Assembly (NCBI GenBank): GCA_019188255.1
Contig: JAETXT010000006.1
Coordinates: 2,294,001-2,358,000, forward strand
Direction of reading: 5' to 3'
Source: Verticillium longisporum
Lineage: Eukaryota; Ascomycota; Sordariomycetes; Glomerellales; Plectosphaerellaceae
Length of the DNA: 64,000 nucleotides
Below the pieces are notes generated by a model that saw nothing but the letters and a program-made list of their open reading frames with translations, was not told where the DNA came from and did not search any database. A program made the translations under genes and the position numbers. Below are positions 23,939 to 35,635 of the stretch, piece after piece; within the stretch, counting starts at the first letter, position 1, and each line of letters begins with the position of its first letter.

Positions 23939-25727
23939 TCAAGCTTTGATCTCCGCGCCTTCAAAGAACGCTACGGGCACTCCGTGTCCTGGAGCCCCCA
24001 CAATATCGGCCTTGAGGAACTGTGCTTCCCAATCGCCACGATACTCAAGTCTCTGGTATCTCTGGAACAATCTGACCACTGCAGGGGGTTAGTGCTGGCA
24101 GTTCAATAGTTGCGAGTAGTAGCTGCGGCTGGACTCACTGCAGAAGGCCATCTCTGTCATGGCAAAATTCTGTCCTACGCAGATTCTCGGGCCTCCATTG
24201 AATGGCACGTACTGCCATGGTCGAGGCGTCCACTTCTGCCACCTCTCGGGGCTATACACTTGGGGGTCCACGAAGTCCGGGCCCACAGGCGGGTAAAGAT
24301 CATGACGTCTTTGCATAACATACGGGCTGTAGGTCACAGCATCGCCCTTCAGAACGATGATATCGGGCTGTCCGGGCCCTCCAGGTAGTGATGAGTCTTG
24401 CAGAGCGGTCCGGACATTGAAGGGAACGGCTGGGTAGAGGCGGAGTGTCTCGTTAAGGCAATGTGTTAAGTACGGCATGTTTTTGAGGTTCTCATACGAG
24501 GGCGTTTGCGAGGGCCCGACGGTTGTCAAAATCTCCGATCGAAGCTTGGCGACGACTTTGGGAGCGTGCGCTAGTTCGTAGATGGTCCACGACAGTGTTG
24601 CTGCCGTTGTGTCACGGCCAGCCAGGAGTACGGCGATCAGCTGGTCCCGGATGATTTTGCGGTCTCGAGTTGCGCGAGCGATGGCGTGAAGGAAGGTAAA
24701 GTTCTTGTCAGAGCGCGAAATCTTGTCAAGTTCTTCGATGGGGAGCGCGAGAGCTTGCTCGATGAAGGGCATGATGAATTGCTCGATGGTTTTGATACCC
24801 TCGTTGTATGAGCCTTTGGGAAGAAGGGAGCGGAAAGGTCTACGTGGGTGTTGTAAGCACTAATCATAGGGAAGACGGAACGTAGCTACATGATGGCACT
24901 TACGACAAGATCGTATAGATCATCTGCATACGTTGAACTTCGTTGAAGGCTTCGGCGAAGTGGTGTTTGTGGCTATTGACAAGTCATAAGTCAGCAACAG
25001 AGCACCTCGAGACCGCATCTGGTCATCTTACTTGTCGAGGCTGTTTACGCTGGTTCCCAGCAAGAAATCCGTCGTGACATCAAGAGTCATGCGGTAGAAG
25101 AGGTCCATGACGTCGACGGTCATGCCGGAAGCCGGAAGTTTGGAGACCATTTTATCTGTCCAATGTTCGAAGATGGCAAGGTCCCGAACTCGGTCTCTGA
25201 CGAACATGGGTCGGATCAGACTTCTGTTATCTTGCCAAACCTTGCCATCGGTGGTGAAGATGCTGTCGCCCAAGAAGGGGGCCCATCCCTCATGAAAGAC
25301 AGGCCCCTTACCAAAGTCGACAAACTTGGATGTCAGGATGGTCTTGATATGTTCCGGTTCATTAGTCAAGATGAAGCGATGACGGCCGAAGAAAGTAATC
25401 TCAACGCAACGAGCCTTGCCAGGTGTGGCACTGTTACACAGGGAAGTGAAGAGTTCTGGCAACTTGTGCTTGGCCTGAGCCCTGCCAAGTTTGACAAAGA
25501 CGGATAAGGCTACCAAAAAAAATCAGGTCATGGTCACGGTAAGAATTTGCGCTGAACAATTCACCTGTCACTGGATTGCTCGCGATGATGGGAGCACGTA
25601 CGCCGCCCAGGCGACGCACGCAAAGTTCAGTGCGAATTCCGAACCCTGCGACTACAAGCGTCGCCAGCGCAAGGAATCCGAGCAGCACGAAGCTCGGGTG
25701 GGACAGGGCTTGCTCAAGGAAGGACAT
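23939..25727 (-). CDS. cytochrome P450, CYP52-like
   Basis: Heme monooxygenase; members of this clan hydroxylate n-alkanes and fatty acids at the ER. Exons (minus): 25727-25565, 25509-25032, 24972-24904, 24839-24139, 24078-23939; 516 residues. An N-terminal membrane anchor is present (FVLLGFLALATLVVAGFGI). The I-helix motif LLAGRDTTAATLSW is near residue 311 and the K-helix ExxR is in LNETLRLYPAVPFN. A PERW segment is present (VYSPERWQKW), and the heme loop FNGGPRICVGQNFA with its Cys ligand is near residue 450. All catalytic landmarks are intact. Upstream is the divergent succinyl-CoA ligase gene; nothing nearby suggests a biosynthetic cluster. P450 call firm; CYP52-like is from overall resemblance and could be a neighbouring family in the same clan. 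Confidence 0.9.
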
Positions 25728-26535
25728 CTTATGACAAGATTGCGCAGCCGCTCACGGGGTCGGGTTGGTTGATGGTCAGAGACAGACAGACTGACAAACA
25801 GACGTCTCACAGAAAAGGACGGGGAAAATGCGTCCCTCACGCATGGGATCCCAACTGCGACCTCATCCTCCTTATACGTATGACCGCACGGGCGGGATCC
25901 TTCAGGATGAGCACATGATGAAGAGTGCAACAGAACCGCGGCACCATCCAACTAGCTCATGCGGCACGGACAGGAGGATTGGGGAAAAGGAGCGTGATTC
26001 GTTTTGACTGAGTGAGCGACCAACACGTGATTGGGGGCTAGCGTTAGGCAGATGCAGGATTGTTTGACCTGACCTGTGTAAGATCAACACCAAGATCTTT
26101 CGGCCCCCAGATCATCATCACCTCACTGTACCTACCAGGTAGGTAGGTACCTAAGGTACTAACTAAGCATAAGGGAGGTAAGGCGGGGAAGATGGCGGGG
26201 GAGACATGTTGAGGGGCACACCGAAGTGAACCCTCGGTGTGGAGCATAGTTTCGGTGAAAACATCGGTAAGAAGACGAACCGCCGACGGAAGATTCGGCT
26301 TCCGAGGTGGTCAAAGCAGGCCCAGGTCGGTCGAGTCGGGACATCGGGAAATACCGCGGGTGCCCGGCCCCAGCCAATCCCAGCTTTGCTGTTAGAGAGT
26401 TCTCGATAGCTTCGCGAAAACCGTTGCACAAACGACCCGATCGTCCCCTTTTGTTGTCATCAACACTCCCCACTCTCCACTCCTTTTCACCTTTCCTCTT
26501 TGCCATCAATTGCACGAGTGCAGCTTGTCGTCATC
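25728..26535. other. divergent promoter region, P450 / succinyl-CoA ligase
   Basis: 808 bases between two start codons. Holds GACA-type short repeats near 25780 and a palindromic microrepeat at 26128-26160 (ACCTACCAGGTAGGTAGGTACC). No gene seen. Confidence 0.5.
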
Positions 26536-28067
26536 ATGTTCAAGTTCGGTCGCAACCGGGCTCTGGCTTCGGCCTTCAAGCCTGCCAAGGTGAGCCGCAT
26601 GCGCTGCCTCCTGGCGACCAAACATTCAGGAGCTCTAACAAGAATCATCAGCTCGCCACCTCTCCCTCCGCCAGACTCCCCAGCTTCGCTCAGCAGCAAA
26701 GGAGAAACCTGAGCATCCACGAGTACCTTTCTGCCGACCTTCTGCGCCAGGTAAGAATCCGTCCCCTTTTCTCTACCCCTTGAAACGACCTTCGGGCTAA
26801 TTTATCTCTCGTCCAGTATGGCATCGACGTCCCCAAGGGTTCCGTCGCGAAGACCGCCGCCGAGGCCAAGGCCATCGCGAAGGAGATTGGTGGTGAGGAC
26901 ATGGTCATCAAGGCCCAGGTTCTCGCCGGTGGCCGTGGCAAGGGCACCTTCGACAACGGCCTGAAGGGCGGCGTCCGTGTCATCTACTCTCCCCACGAGG
27001 CTGAGATGTTCGCCGACCAGATGATTGGCCACAAGCTCGTCACCAAGCAGACCGGCGCTGGCGGCCGTCTCTGCAACGCCGTCTACATCTGCGAGCGCAA
27101 GTTCGCCCGTCGCGAGTTCTACCTCGCCATCCTGATGGACCGTGCCTCCCAGACTCCCGTCATCGTGTCCTCGTCGCAGGGTGGCATGGACATTGAGGCC
27201 GTCGCCAAGGACAGCCCCGAGGCCATTAACACCACCTACATTGACATCAACAAGGGTGTCACCGACGAGATCGCCCGCGACATTGCTGTCAAGCTTGGCT
27301 TCAGCGAGCAGTGCGTCGAGGATGCCAAGGACACCATCCAGAAGCTGTACAAGATCTTCACCGAGAAGGACTCTACCCAGATTGAGATCAACCCTCTGTC
27401 CGAGACCTCCGACCACAAGGTCATGTGCATGGATGCCAAGTTTGGCTTCGACGACAACGCCGACTACCGCCAGAAGGAGGTCTTTGAGTGGCGCGATACC
27501 ACCCAGGAGGACGCCGACGAGGTCCGCGCCGCCAAGTCCGGCCTGAACTTCATCAAGCTTGACGGTGACATTGGCTGCCTCGTCAACGGTGCCGGTCTTG
27601 CCATGGCCACCATGGACATCATCAAGCTGAACGGCGGTGCCCCTGCCAACTTCCTCGACGTCGGTGGAGGTGCCACCCCCAGGCCATCAAGGAGGCCTTT
27701 GAGCTCATCACCAGCGACGCCAAGGTCTCTGCCATCTTCGTCAACATCTTTGGTGGTATCGCCCGCTGCGACCATATCGCCACCGGTCTGCTCAACACCG
27801 TCCAGGCCCCCGACCTCAAGATCCCCACCATTGCTCGTCTCCAGGGCTCCACCCTGGAGGCTGCCCAGAAGATCATTGCCGACTCTGGCATGAAGATCTT
27901 CGCCATCGACGAGCTCCAGACTGCTGCCGAGAAGGCTGTCCAGCTGTCCAAGGTTGTCAAGCTGGGTGAGTGGACTTGTTGACCCCAATACTGCCATGAC
28001 TTCATTTACTGACCCTGTCACAGCCCGTGAGAGTGACGTTGGCGTCGAGTTCACCCTGGGTATCTAA
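26536..28067 (+). CDS. LSC2: succinyl-CoA ligase beta subunit, mitochondrial (frame broken by one base at a C run)
   Basis: TCA-cycle enzyme: succinyl-CoA + ADP + Pi to succinate + ATP + CoA; the beta subunit carries the ATP-grasp domain. Exons: 26536-26589 (mitochondrial presequence [18 protein letters not shown]), 26652-26750, 26817-27965, 28024-28067. Landmarks: [56 protein letters not shown] and, at the end, [12 protein letters not shown]. At 27676-27680 five Cs interrupt the invariant [16 protein letters not shown] block. Six Cs restore one frame through [17 protein letters not shown] to the end, giving 448 residues, the usual length. An essential, highly conserved gene is unlikely to be truly broken here. 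Identity firm. Confidence 0.95.
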
Positions 28068-28345
28068 ACCCTAGCGTGGTCTTTTTTTTTCCCAGCGCGG
28101 AAAACACCTCTTGTGTATTAATTTGGCGGCAGGTTCCTCATGACGTGTGCGATAGGGGAAAGGTCGGTTCGGTCGCGGTTATAGAGGGCAATTTGTGTCA
28201 TAGCATCGTCATTCGCGCGCGTTATCCGCGAGTGAGGAGCCAATCCAGTTTTCATCGTTCCGCAAATCTGTCCAGTTGTTCAAGTGCCAGTCTCTCCCTG
28301 TGCTCGTCTTCTTTTGTCCAGCCGGGCTTCATGCGCTGAACTTGG

Positions 28346-28963
28346 TCATGCTTTGAACGGTCCCGACCACATGCGGCATTCGTGCACTAGCACGTATCGC
28401 GGCCCATCATCTGCCTCGATCAACCTACAGTATACATGATGCAATAGCATTGCAGTGCAGGCCGCCTTCACGATGGAGCCGAGCAGGAATCCCCGCGTCG
28501 GTCGCCACGCGAGCCACAAGGCGTGCACATGGAGTCTATACCGGAAGCGCAAATCATCGGCCGCGCGGATGACATTGCAGCCGAGTTCAGCTCCAGCTCT
28601 CGAGGCCATCCTCCAGCATGCAAAGGGCAAGCCAAGCAAAAGCCGCAGAACCAGAGTCACGGCGCGCCAAGGCGGTTTCCCGTTCCGTCTCTTTGGCGCG
28701 AGTCGTTGCTCCGCAGTGGCGGGGACAGTACGCCGCGTGGTCGGCGGCCGAGGCGGTCGCGCGGCGTAGCACGCGAGCTGGTAGGTGCGGTAGGGGGCAT
28801 CCGCCTGCTCCAAGACGAGCTCCTGGGCACGGTAGTAGGCTGTGCTGAAGGGGTTCCGGGAGACGGCCGGGATGATGTTGAGTCGCGGCGGCAGGGTGAA
28901 CATGTCTTCGTCGCACGGTACTGATATGAAGGAGCTGAGGCGGACGTGAGGTGGCATGGTCAT
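28346..28963 (-). CDS. hypothetical protein, 205 residues
   Basis: Open frame from ATG 28963. No family recognised. The N-terminal half has ordered-looking text (PPRLNIIPAVSRNPFSTAYY, RAQELVLEQADAPYRTYQL). Two moderately hydrophobic segments follow (AVTLVLRLLLGLPFACW; GFLLGSIVKAACTAMLLHHV), suggesting possible membrane association. Arg-rich middle. It ends 279 bases past the LSC2 stop and is convergent with it. It could be a real small gene or a chance ORF in GC-rich DNA. Confidence 0.35.
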   Translation of the reverse strand: MTMPPHVRLSSFISVPCDEDMFTLPPRLNIIPAVSRNPFSTAYYRAQELVLEQADAPYRTYQLACYAARPPRPPTTRRTVPATAEQRLAPKRRNGKPPWRAVTLVLRLLLGLPFACWRMASRAGAELGCNVIRAADDLRFRYRLHVHALWLAWRPTRGFLLGSIVKAACTAMLLHHVYCRLIEADDGPRYVLVHECRMWSGPFKA

Positions 28964-29111
28964 GTTGATCGATCTGGACGGAACACCGCTCGCCTAGGGG
29001 ATGCTGGGTAAATGACAAGGTAGGTAGTTTTGATAAATCTCGGAAAGGTGTTGAAAACTGAACTATCAGAGGGAATGGCCAAGGAATGGTTGACGGCAGC
29101 TTGTTGATGTT

Positions 29112-29498
29112 TTAAAGGAATCGAAGGGGGTCTTCTTGTCTGTTGGTTCCTTCTGTTCCCGACGATGCGTTCCCGTTGTCACGACTGTGTTGGCGGATGA
29201 GTATGTCTTCGAAGCACGACCAACTGTCATGTCTAGACACAGAGCACCCAAGGTAAAAGTTGAGATGGTGGTTCATGGTGGTCGGCCATCCTTGCGTTGT
29301 GTACAAGGAGCGGCCTCCAGCAAAGCAGACAGGGACAGAAACGCATCCTCGAAACTCTGCTGTCCAAACAGCGTTTGGATCACAGTACGCTGGGTAGTCT
29401 TGGCAGTTGGCCACGACGATGGGACAATGTCTTGACGAGATGAAAGAAAAGCCAAGCAAGGCACAGACGAAATGGCAACGAACAAGAATCCTATGCAT
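29112..29498 (-). CDS. possible small secreted cysteine-rich protein
   Basis: From ATG 29498 a 128-residue frame begins with a signal-peptide-like N-terminus (MHRILVRCHFVCALLGFSF) and is Cys-rich afterwards (NCQDYPAYCDPN, GCVSVPVCFAG, LGCSVS, SWSCFEDIL). That pattern resembles fungal small secreted proteins. There is no homologue I recognise, no intron evidence, and a second overlapping minus-strand frame (29485-29273) is also open. Low confidence. Confidence 0.25.
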   Translation of the reverse strand: MHRILVRCHFVCALLGFSFISSRHCPIVVANCQDYPAYCDPNAVWTAEFRGCVSVPVCFAGGRSLYTTQGWPTTMNHHLNFYLGCSVSRHDSWSCFEDILIRQHSRDNGNASSGTEGTNRQEDPLRFL

Positions 29499-30999
29499 GT
29501 AAATTTCTGTCTCCGGACTGGGCTGTCTCAACGCCGTGCAGGCTCACCCTACCCACCTCTCTCGGCCCAACTTACGACTATGCAAACGTCTCCATCGCCC
29601 GGATGAAGGGGACGTCGTTGGATGCCGCCCCACAAGGAGGCTGTTGAGGCTCAAGGGGACTGACGTCTATGGTCTCAGAGAATGCACGACCCCTGGTGCC
29701 TGGCCACGGGAATAGCGCCTTCATGCGGTAGGCCGTTGCCAGAAGGCTTAGCGGGTGGGACGCCGATGCCGAGCTTGGCACGACGATGTTTAGAAATGGC
29801 TCGGGATGTGGCCGGTGGGGACGATGATGTGTTGACGGTGTGGATAGGATTCGCCTCTACTTTTTTCTCATTCATTTTTCTTTCTTCAGTCTTGTCACCC
29901 ATGGTCGCAGTATGGCGGTGAGATGTATAACATTGAATACCGGCCTGTATAGATGATAGGCACTGTCTCTGCCTACCTGAGGTACCTTACTCAGGCTTGG
30001 TCAACCCTACATCAGTGTCACATCAGTCTGGCCGCGACCCAAGCACTGTTCGCCCTGAACAACGCCATGATCGGACAGGATCGTTCAATATGATCCTGCA
30101 ATGAGGCGAGGGCCCACAGTTGCCCGAGAAGAAGACGCCCGGTGAAGACGCGATCACGACCCTGAGTGCCCCATTTTACACACGGGCGGTGAGGTGGACC
30201 GCGAGTCTTCTCCGAGCCAAACCCGGGCGCCGGCCGCGAATGACGGACAAGGACTGTTTGGTACGTATTTTTCAAGCTCGATCTCCGAGCCCATCTCGAA
30301 AGAAAACATTTTTTTTGGACAAATTTCCAGAAGATTGTGCTTTTCCTTTCTGCCTGACACTCGTTGGCAGTTCCCTTTGAGGTCAGGTATGTGTGAGACA
30401 GGCTCGGAGCTTGGCGATTGGAGTCGTGGGCGGCGTCCAGTGGCTTATCGCACCCCTTCTCTGGTGCACCAATGAACGGCAAGACGTTTTGGTTCAGCGC
30501 TTCTTCTGGGCTGAGATCTCTTAAGCCAGATCTGGTGGTCTTGGGACATGTGCCAGTCGGCGGGCACACATGTGGAGGTTTTCCGGCGACAGGGGTCCCA
30601 CCTGTACATGCAGCCACAACATCCCCCCTTCTCCAACGCTCGTGTCGGAGATCAATGCCCGGAGCCATGTCCCGAGGCCAAGATCTAGACCCTGAACCAA
30701 GACCAGATGGGGCGTGTGGGTGTCCGTCTAAGTCTGAGAGAGGAATTACCTTGGTTATCTGAAAAGGTGTGGTGTCTGGGATGCAAGGCGCAAGAGACAT
30801 AAAAGCCTGGATCCCCCCCCCCCTCCCTGAAAAGAGTTGCAGCGTTTGAACCTTCCCAGTCGTTCGTCCTTGCCCTGCAGCTGTTGTCGGAGCTTATCTG
30901 TCTTTCTTTGACCTGTAGTCATCACTACTATTCGATCTCGACCTCTGAACCTTCAGGACCTCTGAACCTTCGGCTCAACGATACACTCCACACATCACC

Positions 31000-31442
31000 A
31001 TGTACGCCAACGAAAGCGAGAAGCCCCAGAGCTGGTGGAAGCGCCACTGCACCCCGCCCCCAGCAGTCAACAAGTCGGCCATGTGTCCCTGCACCGACTG
31101 CTTCAACGGCGATCCTCACAATGCGAGCCGCGCCCCTCCTGTCCCCATGGTGCCCTCGCGCGAACGCCGCCAGGCCGCCGCCGCCAGGCCGCCGCCGCCC
31201 CGGCGACGCGGCCATCGCTCTCGCCGACATCGACAAACTCGTCCACGTCATCGTCGTCCTCCTCAACTGTGACGCGCAACGTGCTCCGCAAGTCGCTGCT
31301 GCGCAAGGAGATGCCTGCCGACCTTGTGCCCCTCTTCCAAGAGGGCCACTCGACGACAAGCCTGCATTCGAAGATGCCCAGGCAGAGCGACGAGCTCTCG
31401 CTGGCGGGGTACGGATCCTTCGCGGCCAGGGAGGCGGTGTAA
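31000..31442 (+). CDS. hypothetical small protein, frame shift at a C run
   Basis: ATG 31000 in a CACCATG context opens MYANESEKPQSWWKRHCTPP followed by a Cys cluster (MCPCTDCFNGD). The frame then runs into Arg/Pro text. The neighbouring frame from about 31202 gives a well-formed C-terminus (TVTRNVLRKSLLRKEMPADL, LVPLFQEGHSTTSLHSK, DELSLAGYGSFAAREAV) ending at 31442. One extra C in the 4-C run at 31198-31201 joins them into 147 residues. I do not recognise the family. The sensible text on both sides of the break supports a real gene. Confidence 0.5.
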
Positions 31443-32836
31443 GACATTCGACACAACAACATCCCTACCTACCGTTTGGACAACAGAAACGACAAGGAGC
31501 CGGGTGCGAGCCGATCTTCTGGGCGTGTGCCGCAGGAAAAGGGCGCGCCTCGTTTCTCGGAGGCAGTGAGAGATTCATGAAGGGGGAGGGGTTTGGCTTG
31601 GCATTGTCGAGCCGGTCGACCGGGCCTTTCCCCAGAAGGAAGGCGCTGGTCAAGATGAAGGGCGAGAGACCCCCCTTCGCCCGTCTGTTGTTGGGCCCTT
31701 TTTGTTCGACACCCCCACAAGCAAGGGTGGGCTGGCGGATGGCCAAGACTAGGCGATTGGGGTCTGGGGTCTGGAGTTTGGCGGGGGGGAGGGCGGGGGT
31801 TAACGAGGTGGATTGGCGGCGACGGTGCCTCTCTTTGATTTTGCGTTTATTTTGCGGGTTCACACGCCATCACGAGGTCTCAGCCGAGTCTCTGGCTCAT
31901 GCAGACAGCAGGGATGAAAGCAAGGCAGATCAGGGACAGAAAGGCTTGGGTTGCAGTGCCTTTGGGCCGTCGGGAAGTCTGCGGCTATCTGAGCTGGGCG
32001 CCCTTGAGATTGGGATGGAGGGCTGGTGATGGGGATCGCCGGGGAGAATCAGCTGAAGGGGACATGCCACGCTTCCTCTTCCCCAAGTCACACGAGTTTG
32101 GGCCTTTGGGGGGGGCGCCTGTCAGGGGACAGGCGGGGTTGGCGGCTGGGTCCAGGCCTTGGGATCTTGGGGACGCTTGCCATTCAGCCCCTGGCCATTC
32201 ACCTGGCCATCTGTCGTCCTGCTGCAGAGCCTGGATTCGTCGGGATCGAATTCCTGCGTGGTGGTCTCTTTTCGGCTGTCGGTTGCGAGTTGTTCAGAAC
32301 CGGGAATCGTCTCCCGGAGAAACGAAATTCTTCAAGGCCCTTGGGAGGTCTCGGGGGTGGGCTTTGGGGCCTCGAGATCCCTGTAGCGTGTGTTGCGCGA
32401 ACGGACCAACCCCCGGCCAGGTGTCGTGGGGCAAACGTTATTCGGACGACCCCTAGTGTGGTGGTCTGGATACCTTCCATCATCCTCTTAGCATGTTTGT
32501 TTCTTTCTTCTTATTTCAGATACCCATAGACGCAAGAGAAAAACACCAATATTCTGCCACGAAGAGATCTGTGAAGCGTCCTCGTTGCCATAGTCGCGTG
32601 TCCACCTTTTTCTGTCATGCACCAAATGCCATGACGTCACTTCAGCGTCGCATCTCATCATGCCTTCCGCCTTCCACCTCCCACCTTCCACGAACCTGTC
32701 ACCTTCTCTGAGCTGCACATTTTGTTGAATGACTCGCTGAATTAACTACCATGTAGAAAGGCACACGTCAACTTGGGCGTTTACCATGCTCCATCTAAGC
32801 CAAACTCCCAACAAGATCATCATCACCACCACCGCC
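31443..32836. other. 1.4-kb intergenic interval
   Basis: GC-rich between the small hypothetical gene and the fructosamine kinase gene. Open stretches (31899-32456, 32026-32529) look random. No feature supported. Confidence 0.45.
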
Positions 32837-33857
32837 ATGCCAGACGTCGACCCCGCCATCCTCGAAGCCCTCGGCCTCACCCCCGAACACACCAAGATCA
32901 CCTCCCACGGCGGCTCCGGCTTCTCCTCCACCTTCAAGCTGACCTCGACACTCGACGGCAAGCCGAAGCGCTACTTCGTCAAGACCGGCACAGGCACCGC
33001 CTCGGAAGTCATGTTCCGCGGCGAGCACGCCTCCCTGAACGCCATCGCCGCCGCCGTGCCCAGCTTCTGCCCGCGCGCCCACGCCCACGGCGCCCTCGCC
33101 AACAGCCCCGACCGCTTCTTCCTCGCTACCGACTTTCTCGACCTCGGCGCCTCCCAGTCCGGCCCAAGCTCGGGCCTGTCCCTGGCGGCGAAGCTCGCAA
33201 AGCTGCACACGACGCCGGCGCCGACGCCGGACGGGTTCGACGCCCCTGTGTTCGGCTTCCCCGTGACGACATGCTGTGGCGCCACGCCGCAGGACAACAC
33301 GTTCAAGACGTCGTGGGCGGACTTTTACGCCGAGAACAGACTGCGGGCCATCTGCCGCGCGGGCGTTGAGGCCAATGGGGCCGACGCCGAGCTTGAGGAG
33401 GCTGTAGAGAAGGTTGCTGGCGTCGTCACGCCGCGGCTGGTGGGCGAGAAGACGATCGGGCCCATCACACCTGTTGTCGTGCACGGCGATCTCTGGAGCG
33501 GGAACCACGGCACGGGACGGATCGATGGGCAGGGCGGCGCCGAGGAGGTCGTCTTTGATGCGAGTGCCGTCTATGGGCACTCTGATTACGAACTCGGCAT
33601 CATGCGCATGTTTGGCGGGTTTGGCGGCGCATTTTGGAAGGAGTACGAGAAGCTTGTTCCCAAGGCGGAGCCAAAGGCTGAATGGGAGGATCGCGTAAAG
33701 CTGTATGAACTGTGAGTCTGCCTGCCTACCGTGGTCGTGTCTACGCCTGCTGACGAAGAACAGATACCATCATCTCAATCACTATGCCATGTTTGGCGGG
33801 GGGTACCGTGGGGGAGCCATGTCCATTATGAAGAAGCTCATTTCGAAATATGGCTGA
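32837..33857 (+). CDS. fructosamine/ketosamine-3-kinase
   Basis: Phosphorylates sugar adducts on glycated proteins (fructosamines or ribulosamines), destabilising them. Exon 1 is 32837-33711, the intron 33712-33763, exon 2 33764-33857; 322 residues. I chose ATG 32837 (MPDVDPAILEALGL) over the in-frame ATG at 32786 because it has a better context and fits the family start. Motifs: SHGGSGFSSTFKL (nucleotide loop), RYFVKTGTG (Lys), FLATDFLDLG, HGDLWSGNHG (catalytic loop, about residues 216-225), and VVFDASAVYGHSDYELGIM in place of DFG-type residues. The last exon YHHLNHYAMFGGGYRGGAM is characteristic of the fungal family. Convergent with the ADH gene. Family call firm. Confidence 0.93.
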
Positions 33858-34500
33858 ATAGGGCGCGTGTAGTCAGACAATAAAAGCTGGATGACCCGGC
33901 CATGGCTATTGATACGACCGGTATTCTACATTGTGTGTACACGACACTGCAAGCGCAAACAACTGTGGTCAGTGCAACGCCAGCAGCTGATGACTTGCTG
34001 ATTTCGGAGACCATCAATCAGCGACCAGAGCACGGATGCGAAGGATCGAGCAATGAGGCCGAGATCGCACGCCTGCGATGAACCAACGCAACGATGTCAC
34101 GTCGACCTCGAACTAGCCTTTTGGTTGAAGCATCGGCCCAGGTAGCATCAACATTATCGTGACGTCTTGCTGCTGACACGAGATCGACATGCCGCGCGGG
34201 GAAGCTTGCGCGGCACTTCGACCGCACACCCACAACCGGGATGTGTCTGTGTCCACGACCCCACCAGCAGGGCATGTGCCTTGTGAGAAGATGCAATGGC
34301 CGCGCTCGTCGCTCGCTGGTTCACATCGTCACGACTCATCATGAAATCATCTTCGTAACAAAGTGCAAGTTCAATTTTGTTCATCACAACATCAGGGACC
34401 GACTCGCCCACAAAACAGTCGACTCGCTCGCCTCGCTCGCCTCAACTCCACGCCGTCCATTCACCCATGTTACATCGCGTTCCCCAGAGAAAAAGAAAAC
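33858..34500. other. convergent 3' regions
   Basis: Lies between the stop codons of the kinase (plus) and ADH (minus). Contains a short TCGCTCGCC duplication near 34425-34442. No gene seen. Confidence 0.5.
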
Positions 34501-35635
34501 TTATTTGCTCGTGTCAATGACGTAGCGACCCGCAATCTTGCCCTCCTGCATCAGGTGGAAGACTTCCTGCAGCTTGCTCATGCCGACCGTCTTGAACGGC
34601 GCCTTGATGAGCCCGCGGCGGAAGAAGTCGAGCGCCTCGGCCGTGTCGGCGCGGTTGCCGACATAGCTGCCGCGAATGGTGATCATGCGAATGACAGTGT
34701 CGAAGACGGGCGCCTTGAGGTAGGCGTTGGCCGGCAGGCCGATGCAGACGACGGTGCCGCGGCTGCGGACGTACTCGCTCGCCTGCTGGAAGGGCTTCTC
34801 GGAGACGGCGACGAGCAGGACGGCGTGGGGGCCGAGGCCGTCGGGGGTCGCGGCCTTGACCTCGTCGACGAGGTTCTTGCTCGACGTGAAGTCGACGTAC
34901 GCCTCGGCGCCGAGCTCGGCGCACATCTTGCCCTTCTCGGCGCCGCCGTCAATGGCGATCGACTTGAGGCCCATGGCCTTGGCGTACTGCAGCGCCAGCG
35001 AGCCGAGGCCGCCGCCGGCGCCGACAATGGCGACCGACTGGCCCGGGCGCGCGCCCGACTCCTTGAGGCCCTTGTAGACGGTGATGCCGGCGCAGAGCAC
35101 GGGCGCGACGGCCTCGAGGTCGCACTCCTTGGGGATGCGCGCCACGTGCGCCGCCTTGGCGATGGCGTACTGCTGGAACGAGCCGTCGACCGTGTAGCCC
35201 GAGAGCAGCGCCTTGGGGCACAGCGGCTCGTCGGCGTTGAGGCAGTGCGGGCACGCGAGGCAGGATCCGTTGAGCCACTTGACGCCGGCGTGGTCGCCAA
35301 TCTCGACCTCGCTGACGAGCTCGCCGCGCGCGACGACGATGCCGGCGCCCTCGTGGCCACCGACCAGCGGCAGCTTCGTGTCGAGGGGCCAGTCGCCCAT
35401 CATGGCGTGCAGGTCCGTGTGGCAGACGCCCGAGTACTTGATGTTGATGAGCACCTCATCGGGACCGGGCTTCTGGACGGGGATTTTCTTGTAGACAACG
35501 GCTGTGGCTTGTCAGTACACGATGTCTGCGACAGGAGGGAATGGGCAGAAAGAGAGAGAGAAGAGGCAATGACTTACGACCACCGGTCTTCTCAATGACC
35601 TGAGCCCACTGCTCCGAGGGAATGTCGGCGCCCAT
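34501..35635 (-). CDS. zinc-dependent alcohol dehydrogenase (ADH1 type)
   Basis: Interconverts ethanol and acetaldehyde with NAD+ in the cytosol. Exon 1 is 35635-35578, the intron 35577-35502 (GTAAGT...CCACAG), exon 2 35501-34501; 352 residues, the standard length of fungal tetrameric ADHs. Catalytic zinc ligands lie in [10 protein letters not shown] and [10 protein letters not shown]. Structural zinc Cys residues are in [15 protein letters not shown]. The Rossmann motif [19 protein letters not shown] and the C-terminal [12 protein letters not shown] are present. C-ended codons suggest strong expression. ADH class firm; which paralogue cannot be told from here. Confidence 0.95.

Larger units (their letters stand above)
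28068..30999. other. 2.9-kb sparse interval
   Basis: Apart from two weak minus-strand ORFs listed separately (28346-28963 and 29112-29498) I see no gene. ACCTGAGGTACC-type microrepeats lie near 29976 and an 11-base C run at 30813-30823. A 260-codon open stretch at 30018-30800 (minus) has no protein-like pattern. Confidence 0.45.

Noticed and set aside
23939..28067. P450 plus neighbouring enzymes as a metabolic gene cluster
   Set aside because: The neighbours are housekeeping genes (Sey1, succinyl-CoA ligase); no backbone synthase, transporter or cluster regulator is present.
30018..30800. 260-codon open frame on the minus strand
   Set aside because: No motif, random-looking composition, no family resemblance; it is probably a chance opening in GC-rich DNA.
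30884..32029. 381-codon open frame on the plus strand
   Set aside because: It overlaps the 31000-31442 gene in another frame and reads as low-quality Arg/Pro/Gly text.
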